Of a stretch of 33,373 nt of DNA, positions 1-11,786 are shown piece after piece (positions within the stretch are counted from its first letter, which is position 1; each line of letters begins with the position of its first letter). The translations under genes were made by a program, and so were the position numbers. The DNA comes from Cellvibrionales bacterium. GTDB lineage: Bacteria; Pseudomonadota; Gammaproteobacteria; Pseudomonadales; UBA7434. The stretch spans positions 1 to 33,373 of the forward strand of contig PBSZ01000043.1 in NCBI GenBank assembly GCA_002726445.1, in the 5' to 3' direction. Under the pieces are notes generated by a model. It ran no database searches. It was not told the DNA's origin and saw only the letters and a program-made list of their open reading frames with translations.

Positions 1-128
1 CGGCCGTTAGGTGTTAGTTGCGAAATATCGATCACGTCAGGGCCAATGGTCCCTTGGTGGATGGGTAGCTCGAGGGTTGGGCCACCATCAATGATAAGTG
101 TTGCTTTTGAATCTGACTTGTCGGGCAT
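1..128 (-). CDS. gltA: Citrate synthase, N-terminal fragment (gene runs off the left edge)
   Basis: Only the first 42 codons are present, read leftward from an ATG at 128 to the window edge. The translation begins MPDKSDSKATLIIDGG and contains GTIGPDVIDISQL, which matches the N-terminal beta-strand region of the hexameric, NADH-sensitive bacterial citrate synthases (the E. coli GltA type has GTLGQDVIDI here). The enzyme condenses acetyl-CoA and oxaloacetate in the first step of the TCA cycle. A short AGGA ribosome-binding sequence lies about eight bases upstream of the ATG. Divergent placement of gltA from the sdh-suc genes is the usual gammaproteobacterial arrangement, which supports the call. 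The active-site residues lie outside the window. Confidence 0.88.
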   Translation of the reverse strand, partial: MPDKSDSKATLIIDGGPTLELPIHQGTIGPDVIDISQLTPNG

Positions 129-753
129 CGTTGAGTCCTGTTCTTTGAATGAGATTCTTAGTGTCAATGCATGTGCTTTTATGCATTAGAGGTCCATAAT
201 TTTTAATTTTACCTTTTTTTGTAATAAATTGGCAGTCGTAGTTGGCCTTTTTTGTCGGTTTGATTAGCTTGATTGCGTATTAAGGATCGTTAAATAATAC
301 GTTAAGCTAATTGAAAAAAACGACTGCTTGATAAGACCCTTTGAGCTTACAGTCGATAAATGCGTTATGTATTGTCGACATTATCACTTGATTTAAGCGG
401 CTAACTATAGAGGGCTCGACTTTTTTGTCAATACAGATGATTTAAATGCATCAGCTCTACCCATGAGCGGATGCAACTGCCACCGGCTTTATATGCTATC
501 GAAATTAACTATTCAGTGCATAAATATTGTATGAAGCGGACTTTTATTGTTTCCAAGTAACTAGCTGTCTATAATCTCGCGGGTTTTTGCTGGGTCTTTA
601 CGGTTTTCCTCCATCATTCCCTGTTTAAGCTTTGGCGCATGGGCTGATGAAGAAGCCGCGCGGCCTCTAAATGCGAAGTGATCTCAATAGCTGCGAAGTG
701 GCTTGTTATTGCTCGAAAATAACGGTTTTTTTATCCCAAGAATGAATCTCTTA

Positions 754-786
754 TTGCAAAATAAGCGTAAGATTTAATGATATGAT
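754..786 (+). promoter_or_regulatory. Candidate extended -10 promoter for the sdhA-sucD cluster
   Basis: TGATATGAT at 778-786 fits an extended -10 element (TGn followed by a TATAAT-like hexamer). The best upstream TTGCAA (754-759) is 21 bases away, too far for a normal -35, so this promoter would rely on the extended -10. Transcription would start near 793 and leave a leader of about 95 bases before sdhA. This is sequence inspection only; activator-dependent promoters elsewhere in the 760-base gap are possible. Confidence 0.35.
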
Positions 787-802
787 GCGCAAGCATTTAT
801 TT

Positions 803-822
803 ACTCAAAATCGAATTTGAGT
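803..822. promoter_or_regulatory. 20-bp near-perfect palindrome in the sdhA leader
   Basis: ACTCAAA-a-TCGA-a-TTTGAGT is symmetric at 18 of 20 positions. It lies about ten bases downstream of the predicted transcription start and 66 bases before sdhA. Size and position suit an operator for a dimeric repressor, or a hairpin in the leader RNA. No matching copy was noticed elsewhere in the window and no regulator gene is nearby. Confidence 0.4.
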
Positions 823-888
823 TTTCTAAATTTTAATCAATAAGATGCTGCGAATCTGACAAGTTGCAGTGATTGGAGTTAAGGCAGT

Positions 889-2664
889 ATGGCAAATATT
901 AGAACGCTTACCTATGATGGTGTAATTGTTGGTGGCGGCGGTGCTGGCATGAGGGCTGCGCTTCAATTGGCACAGTCTGGCTACAAAACAGCCGTTATTT
1001 CCAAGGTTTTTCCTACCCGTTCTCATACTGTTTCGGCCCAAGGCGGCATCACCTGCTCCATTGCCAGTGCCGATCCCGATGATGATTGGCGGTGGCATAT
1101 GTATGACACCGTTAAAGGATCTGATTATATCAGTGACCAAGACGCTGTTGAATATATGTGCAGCGTCGGCCCTGAGGCGATTTTCGAGCTGGAGCATTTA
1201 GGTTTACCTTTTAGCCGAACTGAATCGGGTCGAATTTATCAGCGACCGTTTGGCGGTCAATCGAAGGATTTTGGTGCCGGCGGACAGGCTGCGAGAACGT
1301 GTGCCGCAGCCGATAGAACCGGTCATGCCTTGCTCCACACCTTGTACCAAGCCAATATTAAGAACAACACTGTATTTTTGAATGAATGGTATGCCACCGA
1401 CTTGGTGAAAAACCAAGATGGCGTTGTGGTCGGTGTCATTGCGATTTGCATCGAGACCGGTGAAACGGTTTACGTGAAGTCCAAAGCCACCGTTTTTGCG
1501 ACGGGTGGTGCGGGTCGGATTTATGCATCAACCACCAACGCACATATTAATACGGGCGATGGTGTCGGTATGGCCATTCGTGCGGATGTACCCATGCAAG
1601 ATATGGAGATGTGGCAGTTTCATCCGACGGGCATTTATGGTGCTGGGACTTTGGTGACGGAGGGTTGTCGCGGTGAAGGCGGTTATCTGATTAACAAAGA
1701 TGGCGAGCGTTTTATGGAGCGCTATGCACCGAATGCCAAAGACCTTGCTGGTCGAGATGTGGTTGCTCGCTCGATGGTGATGGAAATTCTCGAAGGTCGT
1801 GGCTGTGGCCCCGATGGTGACCATGTGTTTTTAAAACTCGATCATCTAGGCCAAGACGTTTTGCACAGCCGCTTGCCGGGTATTTGTGAATTGTCTGAGA
1901 CCTTTGCTCACGTTGATCCCGTATACGCTCCCGTCCCTGTGGTGCCCACCTGCCATTACATGATGGGTGGTATCCCCACTAATGTTCACGGACAGGCGCT
2001 GACGCAAAATGCTGCCGGTGAAGACGTCGTGGTTGAGGGCTTATATGCCTGCGGCGAAATTGCCTGTGTTTCTGTCCATGGCGCGAATCGACTAGGTGGT
2101 AACTCTCTGTTAGATCTAGTCGTCTTTGGCCGCGCTTCGGGCTTATTCATTGAAAAAGCGCTAGGCGACGGCATTGAACAGCGCGATGCCAGTGAAACTG
2201 ATATTGAGCGAGGGCTAGATAGGGTTATCCGACTGAATGAGAATAAAGGCAATGGTGAAAGCGTTCCTGCCTTGAGAAAAGAATTGCAAAATATTATGCA
2301 GCTGTACTTCGGCGTGTTCCGTACCGGTGACAAAATGGATGAAGGCGTCAAGCAGTTGGACGACCTGCGGGGCCGGATTATGGAGGCGACTCTGGTTGAT
2401 AAAAGTGATGCCTTTAATACCGCGCGTATTGAGTCACTGGAGTTGCATAATTTATTTGAAGTCGCTGAAGCGACCGCTATTTCCGCCAATGTTCGTAAAG
2501 AAAGCCGTGGTGCGCATGCGCGAGATGATTTTCAAGAGCGAGATGATGAAAATTGGCTGTGTCATTCGATGTATTACGCCAAGGACAAGCGAGTTGGTAA
2601 GCGAGGGGTTAATTTCAAACCGCTCACGGTTGATACCTTTGAGCCAAAGGCGAGAGTCTATTAA
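889..2664 (+). CDS. sdhA: Succinate dehydrogenase flavoprotein subunit
   Basis: A 591-residue protein that follows E. coli SdhA (588 aa) closely along its length. It oxidises succinate to fumarate on a covalently bound FAD and passes electrons to SdhB. Visible features are the dinucleotide-binding [10 protein letters not shown] near residues 15-24, the FAD-linking histidine in SHTVSAQGG (His46), HPTGIYGAG, the catalytic-region GRDVVARS, the substrate-site [12 protein letters not shown] and the C-terminal [11 protein letters not shown]. The ATG at 889 follows a GGAG about ten bases upstream. It is the first gene of the rightward TCA cluster. The oddity is upstream: the sdhC and sdhD membrane-anchor genes expected there are missing, so how the complex is anchored is unclear from this window. 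Confidence 0.97.
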   Translation: MANIRTLTYDGVIVGGGGAGMRAALQLAQSGYKTAVISKVFPTRSHTVSAQGGITCSIASADPDDDWRWHMYDTVKGSDYISDQDAVEYMCSVGPEAIFELEHLGLPFSRTESGRIYQRPFGGQSKDFGAGGQAARTCAAADRTGHALLHTLYQANIKNNTVFLNEWYATDLVKNQDGVVVGVIAICIETGETVYVKSKATVFATGGAGRIYASTTNAHINTGDGVGMAIRADVPMQDMEMWQFHPTGIYGAGTLVTEGCRGEGGYLINKDGERFMERYAPNAKDLAGRDVVARSMVMEILEGRGCGPDGDHVFLKLDHLGQDVLHSRLPGICELSETFAHVDPVYAPVPVVPTCHYMMGGIPTNVHGQALTQNAAGEDVVVEGLYACGEIACVSVHGANRLGGNSLLDLVVFGRASGLFIEKALGDGIEQRDASETDIERGLDRVIRLNENKGNGESVPALRKELQNIMQLYFGVFRTGDKMDEGVKQLDDLRGRIMEATLVDKSDAFNTARIESLELHNLFEVAEATAISANVRKESRGAHARDDFQERDDENWLCHSMYYAKDKRVGKRGVNFKPLTVDTFEPKARVY

Positions 2665-2777
2665 TCGTAACTTTTTGTGGCTGTTTAGCTGGAGTTGGAT
2701 TTTTAATTGAAAGCTTTTTATATCGCTAACGCCGGATTGAATTATGTCTCGGTCAAGCACTGAAGGAAGAAAGTATT

Positions 2778-3476
2778 ATGTTACAGGTAAGCATTTATCG
2801 ATACGATCCAGCGCAAGACTCTGAACCGTATATGAAGGAATATCAAGTCGATACTCACGGCAAAGATATGATGGTGCTTGATGTGCTGGAGTTGCTCAAG
2901 GCTGAAGATCCGTCCTTGGCTTATCGCCGTTCTTGTCGCGAGGGTGTTTGTGGTTCTGACGGTATGAACATGAACGGAAAAAATGGTTTGGCGTGTATTA
3001 AGCCTCTATCTGAAGTCGTCAAAAAGAACAAGTTAGAGTTACGCCCGCTTCCTGGCTTACCCGTTATTCGCGATTTGGTTATCGATATGAGCCAATTCTA
3101 TGCGCAATATGAAAAGGTTAAACCTTACTTGCAGGGCGATATACCGGAGACTGGCATTGAGCGAAAACAAACGCCAGAGGAGCGAGAAAAGCTTGACGGT
3201 TTGTATGAGTGTATTCTATGTGCCTGCTGTTCAACCAGTTGCCCTTCTTTTTGGTGGAATCCTGATAAGTTCATCGGTCCCGCTGGCCTGCTTCAGGCTT
3301 ACCGATTCTTAGCCGACAGTCGAGACAATGAGGCTGAATCGAGGTTAGAAAGCCTGTCTGATCCTTTCAGTGTTTTTCGCTGCCACGGTATTCAGAATTG
3401 CGTTTCAGTGTGCCCAAAAGGCTTAAATCCGACTAAGGCGATTGGTCATATTCGCTCCATGCTACTGGGTATTTAG
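2778..3476 (+). CDS. sdhB: Succinate dehydrogenase iron-sulfur subunit
   Basis: A 232-residue protein of the E. coli SdhB type (238 aa). It relays electrons from the SdhA flavin to ubiquinone through three clusters. The N-terminal ferredoxin-like domain carries the [2Fe-2S] ligands in SCREGVCGSDGMN plus LACIKPL, with Asp at the third ligand position as in E. coli. The C-terminal domain carries CILCACCSTSCPSFWW and CHGIQNCVSVCPKG for the [4Fe-4S] and [3Fe-4S] clusters. An AAGGAAG ribosome-binding site lies just upstream of the ATG. The 113-base gap after sdhA is longer than usual for this pair and contains no gene. Quinone-site partners would come from SdhC/SdhD, which are not encoded here. 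Confidence 0.97.
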   Translation: MLQVSIYRYDPAQDSEPYMKEYQVDTHGKDMMVLDVLELLKAEDPSLAYRRSCREGVCGSDGMNMNGKNGLACIKPLSEVVKKNKLELRPLPGLPVIRDLVIDMSQFYAQYEKVKPYLQGDIPETGIERKQTPEEREKLDGLYECILCACCSTSCPSFWWNPDKFIGPAGLLQAYRFLADSRDNEAESRLESLSDPFSVFRCHGIQNCVSVCPKGLNPTKAIGHIRSMLLGI

Positions 3477-3489
3477 CCCCACGCAACGG

Positions 3490-3511
3490 CCATTTGTGTT
3501 GAGGCAAATGG
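3490..3511 (+). other. Inverted repeat after sdhB
   Basis: CCATTTG (3490-3496) and CAAATGG (3505-3511) form a 7-bp stem with an 8-base loop, 13 bases after the sdhB stop. No T-run follows, so it is not a standard intrinsic terminator. It could protect or separate the sdhAB message from the suc message. The rest of the 218-base sdhB-sucA gap shows no gene. Confidence 0.4.
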
Positions 3512-3694
3512 ACCAGTTGATGGTACTTTTTGCCATTTATCGCTGGCTTTTGACGTGACTATTGGCTCACATCGGTTGCTTGGTCAACTTTGCCGTTATT
3601 TTCTGCGAAGAATTAGCAATTTTCTTCCTTGTCCCCTGCGTGATTCACGATACACTTATACATAGAATTTCCAATCTATATTTGAGTAGCCACA

Positions 3695-6553
3695 ATGTCG
3701 GAGTCTCCACAGCAGCAGCATCCAATGGATCATTGGTTGCGATCGTCTTACATATCCGGAGGCAATGCCGATTATGTCGAAGCGATGTACGAGACCTATC
3801 TCGAATCCCCTAATTCAGTCGATCAAGATTGGCGCGATTGCTTTGATAAATTGCCACGAGTTAACGGCAATATCCGCCCCGATGTTCCTCACGGGACGAT
3901 AAGAGCTCATTTTCTTGAACTGGCTCGCCAAAAACGCGGTGCGGTCAGAGCCACGGTTGCAGACAGCCTAGCGACTGAGCACGAGCGAAAACAAATTCGG
4001 GTACTGCAACTTATTAGTGCCTATCGGCAGCGAGGCCATCAAAAAGCCAATATCGATCCGTTGGGGCTTTTGCATCGAGAACCTGTGCCTGATCTTGATC
4101 CCGCCTACCATCAATTAAGCCCCGCTGATTTTGATACCGAATTTCAAACCGGTGTTTTTTATATCGGTAAAGATCAGGCTAGCTTGGGTGAGATTATTGA
4201 TGCTTTAGAGCAAACGTATTGTGGCTCTATTGGTGCTGAAATCATGCATATTGTCGATACTGAGCAGCGTCAATGGATCCAGAAGCGAATGGACGGTGTG
4301 CGTTCGTCCCCTGAATTTAATCTCGATACTAAGCGTCATCTGCTAGAGCGGTTAACCGCTGCCGAAGGCTTAGAGAAATATCTAGGCTCACGTTACCCAG
4401 GGACGAAAAGATTTGGTCTTGAAGGCGGTGAAAGCTTAATTCCGATGTTAGATGAGCTGGTTCAGCGCTCCGGTTCTTATGCTGCGAAAGAAATAGTTAT
4501 TGGCATGGCCCATCGCGGTCGGCTGAATGTCTTGATCAACACGCTGGGTAAGCAACCTTCAGAATTATTTGATGAATTTGAAGGCAAGGCTATCTTTAAC
4601 TCCTCTGGTGATGTGAAGTACCACCAAGGATTCTCATCAAATGTGATGACGGCTGGTGGCGAATTGCATTTGGCATTGGCATTTAATCCCTCGCATCTTG
4701 AAGTGGTTTCCCCCGTGGTTGAGGGTTCGGTTCGCGCTCGACAAGATCGTCGAAAAAATATTGAACGTGATCAGGTTATTCCTATTATTATGCATGGCGA
4801 TGCGGCTTTTGCTGGGCAAGGCGTAGTCATGGAAACGTTTCAGATGTCACAGACTCGGGCCTATAAAACCGGCGGTTCGGTTCATATCGTCATCAATAAT
4901 CAAGTGGGTTTTACTACCTCGCATATTGAAGATGCCCGATCCACTGAATACTGCACAGATTGCGCTAAGATGGTGCAGGCGCCTATCTTTCATGTTAACG
5001 GCGATGATCCCGAGGCTGTTTTGTTTGTCACACAGATGGCGTTAGATTTCCGTCAACAGTTCAAACGCGATGTCGTCATTGATTTGCTTTGTTATCGACG
5101 CCGCGGCCATAACGAGGCCGATGAACCTTCAGGCACGCAACCCTTAATGTATAACGCAATTAAGGCCCAGCCGACTACGCGTGAAATTTATGCAAGAAAA
5201 TTGGTTGAAGAAGGGATTATTAGTTTGTCAGAAGTACGACAAATGGAAGACGATTATCGCGAAGCGCTAGAGGCTGGCGATCATGTGGTAAAAAGCCTGG
5301 TAAAAAAGCCAAATGAAGAATTATTTGTTGATTGGACACCTTATTTGGCACACGACTGGGAAGTGCGTGGTGACACTCGCTATCCACTTGAAAAACTTCA
5401 GCAGTTAGCCCAATCGGTCTCACAAGTGCCAGAAGGGTTTGCACTGCAACGACAAGTCTCAAAGATTATTGAAGATCGTATCAAAATGGGCGCTGGCGCT
5501 ATGCCGGGTAATTGGGGTTTCGGTGAAACACTGGCTTACGCTACCTTACTCGAGCAAGGCTACCCTGTCAGAATAACAGGACAAGACGTCGGTAGAGGGA
5601 CGTTTTCTCATCGTCATGCTGTATTGCATGACCAGCAGACAGCAGAAACCTATGTGCCTCTGGGCGCTATGCCAGAAAGCCAGTCTGAATTTGAAATTTA
5701 TGATTCTCTTTTGTCTGAAATGGCGGTGTTGGGTTTTGAGTACGGCTATGCGACCACCAGTCCAACCGGTCTGGTAATTTGGGAAGCCCAGTTCGGTGAT
5801 TTTGCCAACGGCGCGCAAGTAGTGATTGACCAATTTATTGCCAGTGGTGAGCATAAATGGGGGCGTTTATGTGGTTTGACCATGTTATTGCCGCATGGCT
5901 ATGAGGGACAGGGTCCTGAACATTCGTCAGCAAGGCTAGAGCGTTATTTACAAATGTGTGCAGAGCATAATATTCAAGTTTGTACCCCGACCAGCTCTTC
6001 TCAAATTTTTCACTTACTGCGCCGACAGGCCATTCGTCCACTGCGACGACCGTTGATTATTATGTCGCCTAAAAGTTTATTACGTCACAAACAAGCGGCG
6101 TCAAGTTTAGAAGATTTTGCAGACGGTCAATTTCATAACGTCATTGCTGAAATCGACGAGATTGATTCGCGCAATGTTAAGCGGCTAGTTATTTGCAGCG
6201 GTAAAGTTTACTTTGATTTATTAGAAGCGCGGCGCGAGCATCAACTCGACCACATTGCGATTATTCGATTAGAGCAGTTGTATCCATTTCCAGATGCAGA
6301 AATGTTTGCCGCTATTGCAGACTATAGCCGCCTTGAAAGCGTGGTTTGGTGTCAAGAAGAACCTAAGAACCAGGGTGCATGGTATACTAGCCAGCACCGC
6401 TTACGCCGTGTTTTGGATCTCATCAATAAAGATTTACCGCTGAGTTTTGCGGGTCGTCAGTCATCTGCTTCACCGGCGGCAGGCTATATGGCTTTGCATT
6501 TACAGCAACAGAAACGATTGGTCTCGATTGCATTAGAATTACCCTTAGAGTAA
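3695..6553 (+). CDS. sucA: 2-oxoglutarate dehydrogenase E1 component
   Basis: A 952-residue thiamine-diphosphate-dependent E1 subunit (E. coli SucA is 933 aa). It decarboxylates 2-oxoglutarate and succinylates the lipoyl arm of SucB. It starts with the typical N-terminal E1o segment ([19 protein letters not shown]), which in E. coli binds the core. Other visible motifs are [11 protein letters not shown], the ThDP/metal region [14 protein letters not shown] followed by [20 protein letters not shown], and the transketolase-like C-terminal half with [14 protein letters not shown] and [20 protein letters not shown]. The ATG at 3695 is chosen because the protein aligns from its first residues; the upstream ribosome-binding sequence is weak. 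It precedes sucB by 58 bases. Confidence 0.97.
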   Translation: MSESPQQQHPMDHWLRSSYISGGNADYVEAMYETYLESPNSVDQDWRDCFDKLPRVNGNIRPDVPHGTIRAHFLELARQKRGAVRATVADSLATEHERKQIRVLQLISAYRQRGHQKANIDPLGLLHREPVPDLDPAYHQLSPADFDTEFQTGVFYIGKDQASLGEIIDALEQTYCGSIGAEIMHIVDTEQRQWIQKRMDGVRSSPEFNLDTKRHLLERLTAAEGLEKYLGSRYPGTKRFGLEGGESLIPMLDELVQRSGSYAAKEIVIGMAHRGRLNVLINTLGKQPSELFDEFEGKAIFNSSGDVKYHQGFSSNVMTAGGELHLALAFNPSHLEVVSPVVEGSVRARQDRRKNIERDQVIPIIMHGDAAFAGQGVVMETFQMSQTRAYKTGGSVHIVINNQVGFTTSHIEDARSTEYCTDCAKMVQAPIFHVNGDDPEAVLFVTQMALDFRQQFKRDVVIDLLCYRRRGHNEADEPSGTQPLMYNAIKAQPTTREIYARKLVEEGIISLSEVRQMEDDYREALEAGDHVVKSLVKKPNEELFVDWTPYLAHDWEVRGDTRYPLEKLQQLAQSVSQVPEGFALQRQVSKIIEDRIKMGAGAMPGNWGFGETLAYATLLEQGYPVRITGQDVGRGTFSHRHAVLHDQQTAETYVPLGAMPESQSEFEIYDSLLSEMAVLGFEYGYATTSPTGLVIWEAQFGDFANGAQVVIDQFIASGEHKWGRLCGLTMLLPHGYEGQGPEHSSARLERYLQMCAEHNIQVCTPTSSSQIFHLLRRQAIRPLRRPLIIMSPKSLLRHKQAASSLEDFADGQFHNVIAEIDEIDSRNVKRLVICSGKVYFDLLEARREHQLDHIAIIRLEQLYPFPDAEMFAAIADYSRLESVVWCQEEPKNQGAWYTSQHRLRRVLDLINKDLPLSFAGRQSSASPAAGYMALHLQQQKRLVSIALELPLE

Positions 6554-6611
6554 AGATTTTAGCTTGGCCGAAAGCCTATTAATTAAGCATTTATGTGAAG
6601 AGCATTACCTT

Positions 6612-7829
6612 ATGACTATTGAGATTAAAGCCCCCTCATTTCCTGAGTCAGTGACCGATGGAACTATTGCTACTTGGTATAAGAAGCCCGGTGAAGCTTG
6701 CCTAAGGGATGAGTTGATTGCTGATATAGAGACCGATAAAGTCGTCATTGAAATTAATGCTCCCGCGCAAGGTGCGTTAGCAGATATATTAAAACCAGAG
6801 GGCGAAACGGTGATCAGCGATGAGTTGATTGCACATTTTGAGGCGGGAGAAATAGCAGAATCACCCGCGCCAGCAGTGGGTATTAATGAGCTAGAAGCTG
6901 AGGTGAATGTCGATAGTGCCGAACTTATTATCAGTCCTGCAGCGAAAAAAATGATGGCTGAAAATCAGGTTGAAAATGACGAGGTTACGGGTACTGGAAA
7001 AGCCGGCAGGGTGACCAAGGAAGACGTGCAAGCCGTTATTGAACAACGAAGGACATCAAGCGCACAGGCAGTTAAAGACACGCCATCGGCGGCAACTGCA
7101 ATCGCTGCTGAAACGTTTTCCGGTGATCGAACTGAACGACGAGTGCCTATGACCCGTTTACGGGCAAGGGTAGCTGAACGCTTGTTGAATGCCACTCAAA
7201 CCACGGCGATGTTGACCACTTTTAATGAAGTCAATATGCAGCCTGTGATGGAGTTAAGAGCTAAATATAAAGCGCAGTTTGAGAAAACGCATAACGGCAC
7301 CCGTTTAGGTTTTATGTCATTTTTTGTACGAGCTGCAACAGAAGCTCTTAAACGCTTTCCTGCAGTCAATGCCTCAATCGATGAGCAAGATATTGTCTAT
7401 CATGGCTATTACGATATTGGTGTGGCTGTCTCCAGTGACCGTGGTTTAGTTGTGCCAGTGTTACGCGATACCGATGGCATGAGTTTAGCCAGTATCGAAA
7501 GTAAAATTCGAGAATTTGGTGGTAAAGCAGCGGATGGTAAATTGAGTATCGACGATATGACCGGTGGTACATTTACTATCACTAATGGCGGCGTGTTTGG
7601 TTCCCTGATGTCGACGCCGATTTTGAACCCGCCGCAAACCGGTATTTTAGGGATGCATAAAATTCAAGATAGGCCGATGGCCGTTAATGGTGAAGTGAAG
7701 ATTTTGCCGATGATGAACTTAGCCTTATCGTATGATCACCGATTAATAGATGGTAAAGAAGCGGTTCAGTTTTTAGTGGCTATCAAAGAAATGATTGAAG
7801 ATCCAGCGCGGATCTTACTCGAGCTTTAA
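6612..7829 (+). CDS. sucB: 2-oxoglutarate dehydrogenase E2 component (dihydrolipoyl succinyltransferase)
   Basis: A 405-residue E2 core protein, the same length as E. coli SucB. It moves the succinyl group from its lipoyl arm to CoA. Domains in order: one lipoyl domain (about 1-78) with the lipoylated lysine in [10 protein letters not shown] (Lys43); a linker; a small E1/E3-binding domain (about 103-145, around [11 protein letters not shown] and [11 protein letters not shown]); and the CoA-acyltransferase domain with [27 protein letters not shown] and the catalytic SYDHRLIDG. An open frame extends upstream to a TTG at 6564, but ATG 6612 gives the family N-terminus [13 protein letters not shown] and has GAAGAG upstream, so it is preferred. 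Confidence 0.97.
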   Translation: MTIEIKAPSFPESVTDGTIATWYKKPGEACLRDELIADIETDKVVIEINAPAQGALADILKPEGETVISDELIAHFEAGEIAESPAPAVGINELEAEVNVDSAELIISPAAKKMMAENQVENDEVTGTGKAGRVTKEDVQAVIEQRRTSSAQAVKDTPSAATAIAAETFSGDRTERRVPMTRLRARVAERLLNATQTTAMLTTFNEVNMQPVMELRAKYKAQFEKTHNGTRLGFMSFFVRAATEALKRFPAVNASIDEQDIVYHGYYDIGVAVSSDRGLVVPVLRDTDGMSLASIESKIREFGGKAADGKLSIDDMTGGTFTITNGGVFGSLMSTPILNPPQTGILGMHKIQDRPMAVNGEVKILPMMNLALSYDHRLIDGKEAVQFLVAIKEMIEDPARILLEL

Positions 7830-7853
7830 CTGCTTTTTAGTTCGCTTGAATTC

Positions 7854-7883
7854 GCTGCGATTCATTTTTAGATGAATTGCGGC
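7854..7883 (+). other. Hairpin between sucB and lpd
   Basis: GCTGCGATTCAT (7854-7865) pairs with ATGAATTGCGGC (7872-7883), a 12-bp stem including two G-T wobbles and a 6-base loop. It sits 24 bases after the sucB stop and has no following T-run. A processing or stability element in the polycistronic message is the likelier reading. Confidence 0.4.
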
Positions 7884-7909
7884 TCGCTTACACTTCAAAC
7901 CACATGTAG

Positions 7910-9382
<1,473 letters not shown>

Positions 9383-9389
9383 CGAAGAT

Positions 9390-9427
9390 TACCGTCATAT
9401 CACATGGCTAATGGTGATATGACGGTA
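9390..9427 (+). other. Perfect 14-bp inverted repeat between lpd and sucC
   Basis: TACCGTCATATCAC (9390-9403) and GTGATATGACGGTA (9414-9427) match perfectly around a 10-base loop, starting seven bases after the lpd stop. It is followed by TTCGGTC rather than a T-run. It may be a 3' stabilising or processing hairpin, a leaky terminator or a protein-binding site. The remaining gap to sucC shows no gene. Confidence 0.6.
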
Positions 9428-9539
9428 TTCGGTCTTGCTTAACACCCCCTTTTCTTGCGAAAATCTCCGCTTCGTTTTGACAGCGAAAATACCAAGCATT
9501 AAGCATTTATTATTCTTTTCATAACTGGAACTTAATCTG

Positions 9540-10706
9540 ATGAATTTGCATGAATATCAAGGTAAGCAGTTGTTTGCCGAATATGGCTTGCCTGTTTCGA
9601 AAGGCTATGCGGTAGACACGCCCGAAGAAGCAGTGGCTGCGGCAGAAAAAATTGGTGGCTCTGAGTGGGTTGTTAAGGCTCAGGTGCATGCTGGCGGGCG
9701 CGGTAAAGCTGGTGGCGTTAAATTACTCAAGGATACGGCTGAAATAGCGGCATTTGCTAAGCAGTGGTTGGGTAAAAATCTGGTTACTTATCAAACAGAT
9801 GAAAATGGCCAGCCAGTTAGCAAGATCTTAGTTGAGTCTTGTACAAATATTGCACAAGAGTTGTATTTAGGTGCGGTGGTTGATCGTTCGACGAGAAAAG
9901 TCGTTTTTATGGCATCGACCGAAGGGGGTGTTGAAATTGAGAAAGTAGCGCATGAAACGCCAGAGAAAATTTTAAAGGCGACCATTGATCCCTTGGTTGG
10001 TGCGCAACCTTATCAGGGCCGAGATTTAGGCTTTAAGTTGGGTTTAAACAGCGAGCAAATTAAGCAGTTCACAAAAATATTTATGGGTCTTGCCAAATTA
10101 TTTACCGACCTTGATTTGGCATTGCTTGAAATTAACCCCTTAGTGATTACCGATGAAGGGAATCTTCATTGCCTCGACGCCAAAATTAATATCGATAGCA
10201 ATGCTATTTATCGCCAACCCAAGTTACGTGAAATGCATGACCCCTCTCAAGAGGACGAACGTGAAGCAAACGCGGCTAAGTGGGAGCTCAACTACGTGGC
10301 TCTTGATGGCAATATTGGTTGTATGGTCAATGGTGCAGGACTGGCGATGGGAACGATGGATATCGTTAACTTGCATGGTGGTTCACCGGCAAACTTTCTC
10401 GATGTGGGTGGGGGCGCAACTAAAGAGCGGGTCTCTGAAGCATTTAAAATCATTTTATCCGATGATAATGTCAAAGCTGTGTTAGTGAATATCTTTGGCG
10501 GTATTGTTCGCTGTGATTTGATCGCCGAGGGTATTATTGGTGCTGTTGAAGAGGTTGGAGTAACGATTCCTGTTGTTGTTCGTCTAGAAGGGAATAATGC
10601 TGAGAAAGGTTCAGCAATCTTAGCCGATAGTGGATTAAATATTATTGCTGCGACCAGTCTGAAACAAGCGGCTGAATCGGTTGTTGCCGCGGCAGGGGGT
10701 GCTTAA
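9540..10706 (+). CDS. sucC: Succinyl-CoA synthetase (ADP-forming), beta subunit
   Basis: A 388-residue protein, the same length as E. coli SucC. It holds the nucleotide-binding ATP-grasp domain and works with SucD to convert succinyl-CoA, phosphate and NDP into succinate, CoA and NTP. The N-terminus [19 protein letters not shown] is diagnostic. Other visible segments are [18 protein letters not shown] in the ATP-grasp fold, [10 protein letters not shown] with metal-binding residues, and the C-terminal [16 protein letters not shown] near the phosphohistidine contact. Its TAA stop shares a base with the sucD ATG (TAATG), so the two subunits are probably translationally coupled. Confidence 0.97.
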   Translation: MNLHEYQGKQLFAEYGLPVSKGYAVDTPEEAVAAAEKIGGSEWVVKAQVHAGGRGKAGGVKLLKDTAEIAAFAKQWLGKNLVTYQTDENGQPVSKILVESCTNIAQELYLGAVVDRSTRKVVFMASTEGGVEIEKVAHETPEKILKATIDPLVGAQPYQGRDLGFKLGLNSEQIKQFTKIFMGLAKLFTDLDLALLEINPLVITDEGNLHCLDAKINIDSNAIYRQPKLREMHDPSQEDEREANAAKWELNYVALDGNIGCMVNGAGLAMGTMDIVNLHGGSPANFLDVGGGATKERVSEAFKIILSDDNVKAVLVNIFGGIVRCDLIAEGIIGAVEEVGVTIPVVVRLEGNNAEKGSAILADSGLNIIAATSLKQAAESVVAAAGGA

Positions 10707-11578
10707 TGAGTATTTTAATTGATAAGAACACTAAGGTGCTTTGTCAGGGTTTTACTGGCGGCCAAGGAACGTTTCACTCTGAACAAGCGGTTGCTTATGG
10801 CACGCAAATGGTGGGCGGTGTGACCCCTGGCAAAGGCGGGCAGTCCCACTTAGATTTGCCTGTGTTTAATACTATGCTTGAAGCGGTGGAGCAAACTGGG
10901 GCAGATGCATCGGTTATCTATGTACCGGCACCTTTTTGTAAAGATTCTATTCTTGAAGCGGCGAATAGTGGCGTTAAGTTAATTGTTTGTATTACCGAGG
11001 GCATTCCTACCTTAGATATGCTCGACGCGAAAGTGGCTTGTGATCAATTAGGGGTGCGTTTAATTGGGCCTAACTGTCCTGGCGTTATTACACCTGGCGA
11101 GTGCAAAATTGGCATCATGCCTGGCGCTATTCACTTACCCGGTAAAGTGGGCATTGTGTCTCGCTCGGGAACGTTAACCTATGAAGCGGTTAAGCAAACG
11201 ACGGATGCTGGGTTTGGCCAAACCACCTGCGTGGGTATCGGCGGAGATCCAATTCCAGGCTCCAACTTTATCGATATTTTAGGTTTGTTTGAGCAAGATC
11301 CTAGCACTGAAGCGATTGTGATGATTGGTGAAATCGGTGGTACAGCTGAAGAGGAAGCGGCCGAATTTATTCAATCCAACGTGACCAAACCGGTGGTTTC
11401 CTATATTGCCGGTGTTACTGCCCCTGCGGGCAAGCGAATGGGTCACGCTGGCGCCATTATTTCTGGCGGCAAAGGTACGGCCGATGAGAAGTTTTCCGCC
11501 TTGGAAGCTGCCGGTGTCAAAACCGTTCGAAGTTTAGCGGATATAGGCTCTGGCTTAAGCGAGATTACCGGCTGGTAA
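10706..11578 (+). CDS. sucD: Succinyl-CoA synthetase, alpha subunit
   Basis: A 290-residue CoA-binding subunit (E. coli SucD is 289 aa). It carries the active-site histidine that is transiently phosphorylated, in [18 protein letters not shown] near residue 247. CoA-binding residues fall in the N-terminal Rossmann domain around [14 protein letters not shown], and [15 protein letters not shown] follows. The start overlaps the sucC stop by one base. It closes the TCA cluster, with a strong terminator 30 bases later. Confidence 0.97.
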   Translation: MSILIDKNTKVLCQGFTGGQGTFHSEQAVAYGTQMVGGVTPGKGGQSHLDLPVFNTMLEAVEQTGADASVIYVPAPFCKDSILEAANSGVKLIVCITEGIPTLDMLDAKVACDQLGVRLIGPNCPGVITPGECKIGIMPGAIHLPGKVGIVSRSGTLTYEAVKQTTDAGFGQTTCVGIGGDPIPGSNFIDILGLFEQDPSTEAIVMIGEIGGTAEEEAAEFIQSNVTKPVVSYIAGVTAPAGKRMGHAGAIISGGKGTADEKFSALEAAGVKTVRSLADIGSGLSEITGW

Positions 11579-11607
11579 CAGCGTCGGTGGTCAGGCCGCA
11601 TGCTGCT

Positions 11608-11639
11608 AAAACGCCCTGCTTAACCACAGGGCGTTTTTT
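11608..11639 (+). terminator. Rho-independent terminator of the sdh-suc cluster
   Basis: ACGCCCTG (11611-11618) pairs with CAGGGCGT (11627-11634) around an 8-base loop. The run TTTTTT at 11634-11639 completes a textbook intrinsic terminator. A preceding A-run can pair with the T-run, so the hairpin may also work for leftward transcription. Confidence 0.92.
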
Positions 11640-11786
11640 ATGCTGAATAAAATGCTATTGCCGCTGATTTTAGCGAGTGTTACAACTGCCTAATAGATGC
11701 CAAGCGATTTTTTTGATAGCGTATTGATATTGGTTGAGCGCAAGCTAAAGGCTTTTGATAACTACTTAAAAATAATAGGTGAATCT

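Larger units (their letters stand above)
129..888. other. Long divergent intergenic region between gltA and sdhA; no sdhC or sdhD
   Basis: These 760 bases hold no open frame longer than about 25 codons that looks coding, and stop codons interrupt all frames. In most gammaproteobacteria sdhC and sdhD lie immediately before sdhA, but nothing resembling their membrane helices or the SdhC heme-region motifs can be read here, even allowing for frameshifts. The stretch is AT-rich with scattered small inverted repeats, including CGACTG at 321-326 against CAGTCG at 350-355 and GCCGCGCGGC at about 655-664. It must carry the promoters of gltA (leftward) and sdhA (rightward). It could also hold an unrecognised small RNA. 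Confidence 0.8.

Noticed and set aside
463-534. Short frame of 23 codons in the gltA-sdhA gap
   Set aside because: Too short, no ribosome-binding site and no membrane-helix character, so it is not an sdhC or sdhD remnant.
826-1824. Long antisense frames across sdhA
   Set aside because: They lie opposite a strongly conserved gene and have no recognisable protein features; they are mirror frames of sdhA codon use.
3562-3813. Rightward frame of 83 codons before and into sucA
   Set aside because: It overlaps the true sucA start in another frame and shows no family signature; the sdhB-sucA gap is better read as non-coding.
6564-6611. N-terminal extension of sucB from a TTG
   Set aside because: The 16 extra residues are not part of the E2 family; ATG 6612 gives exactly 405 residues and the conserved N-terminus.
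11697-11786. N-terminal extension of the epimerase-like gene
   Set aside because: The extra 30 residues precede the Rossmann strand and have no homologous character; ATG 11787 has AGGTGA upstream.
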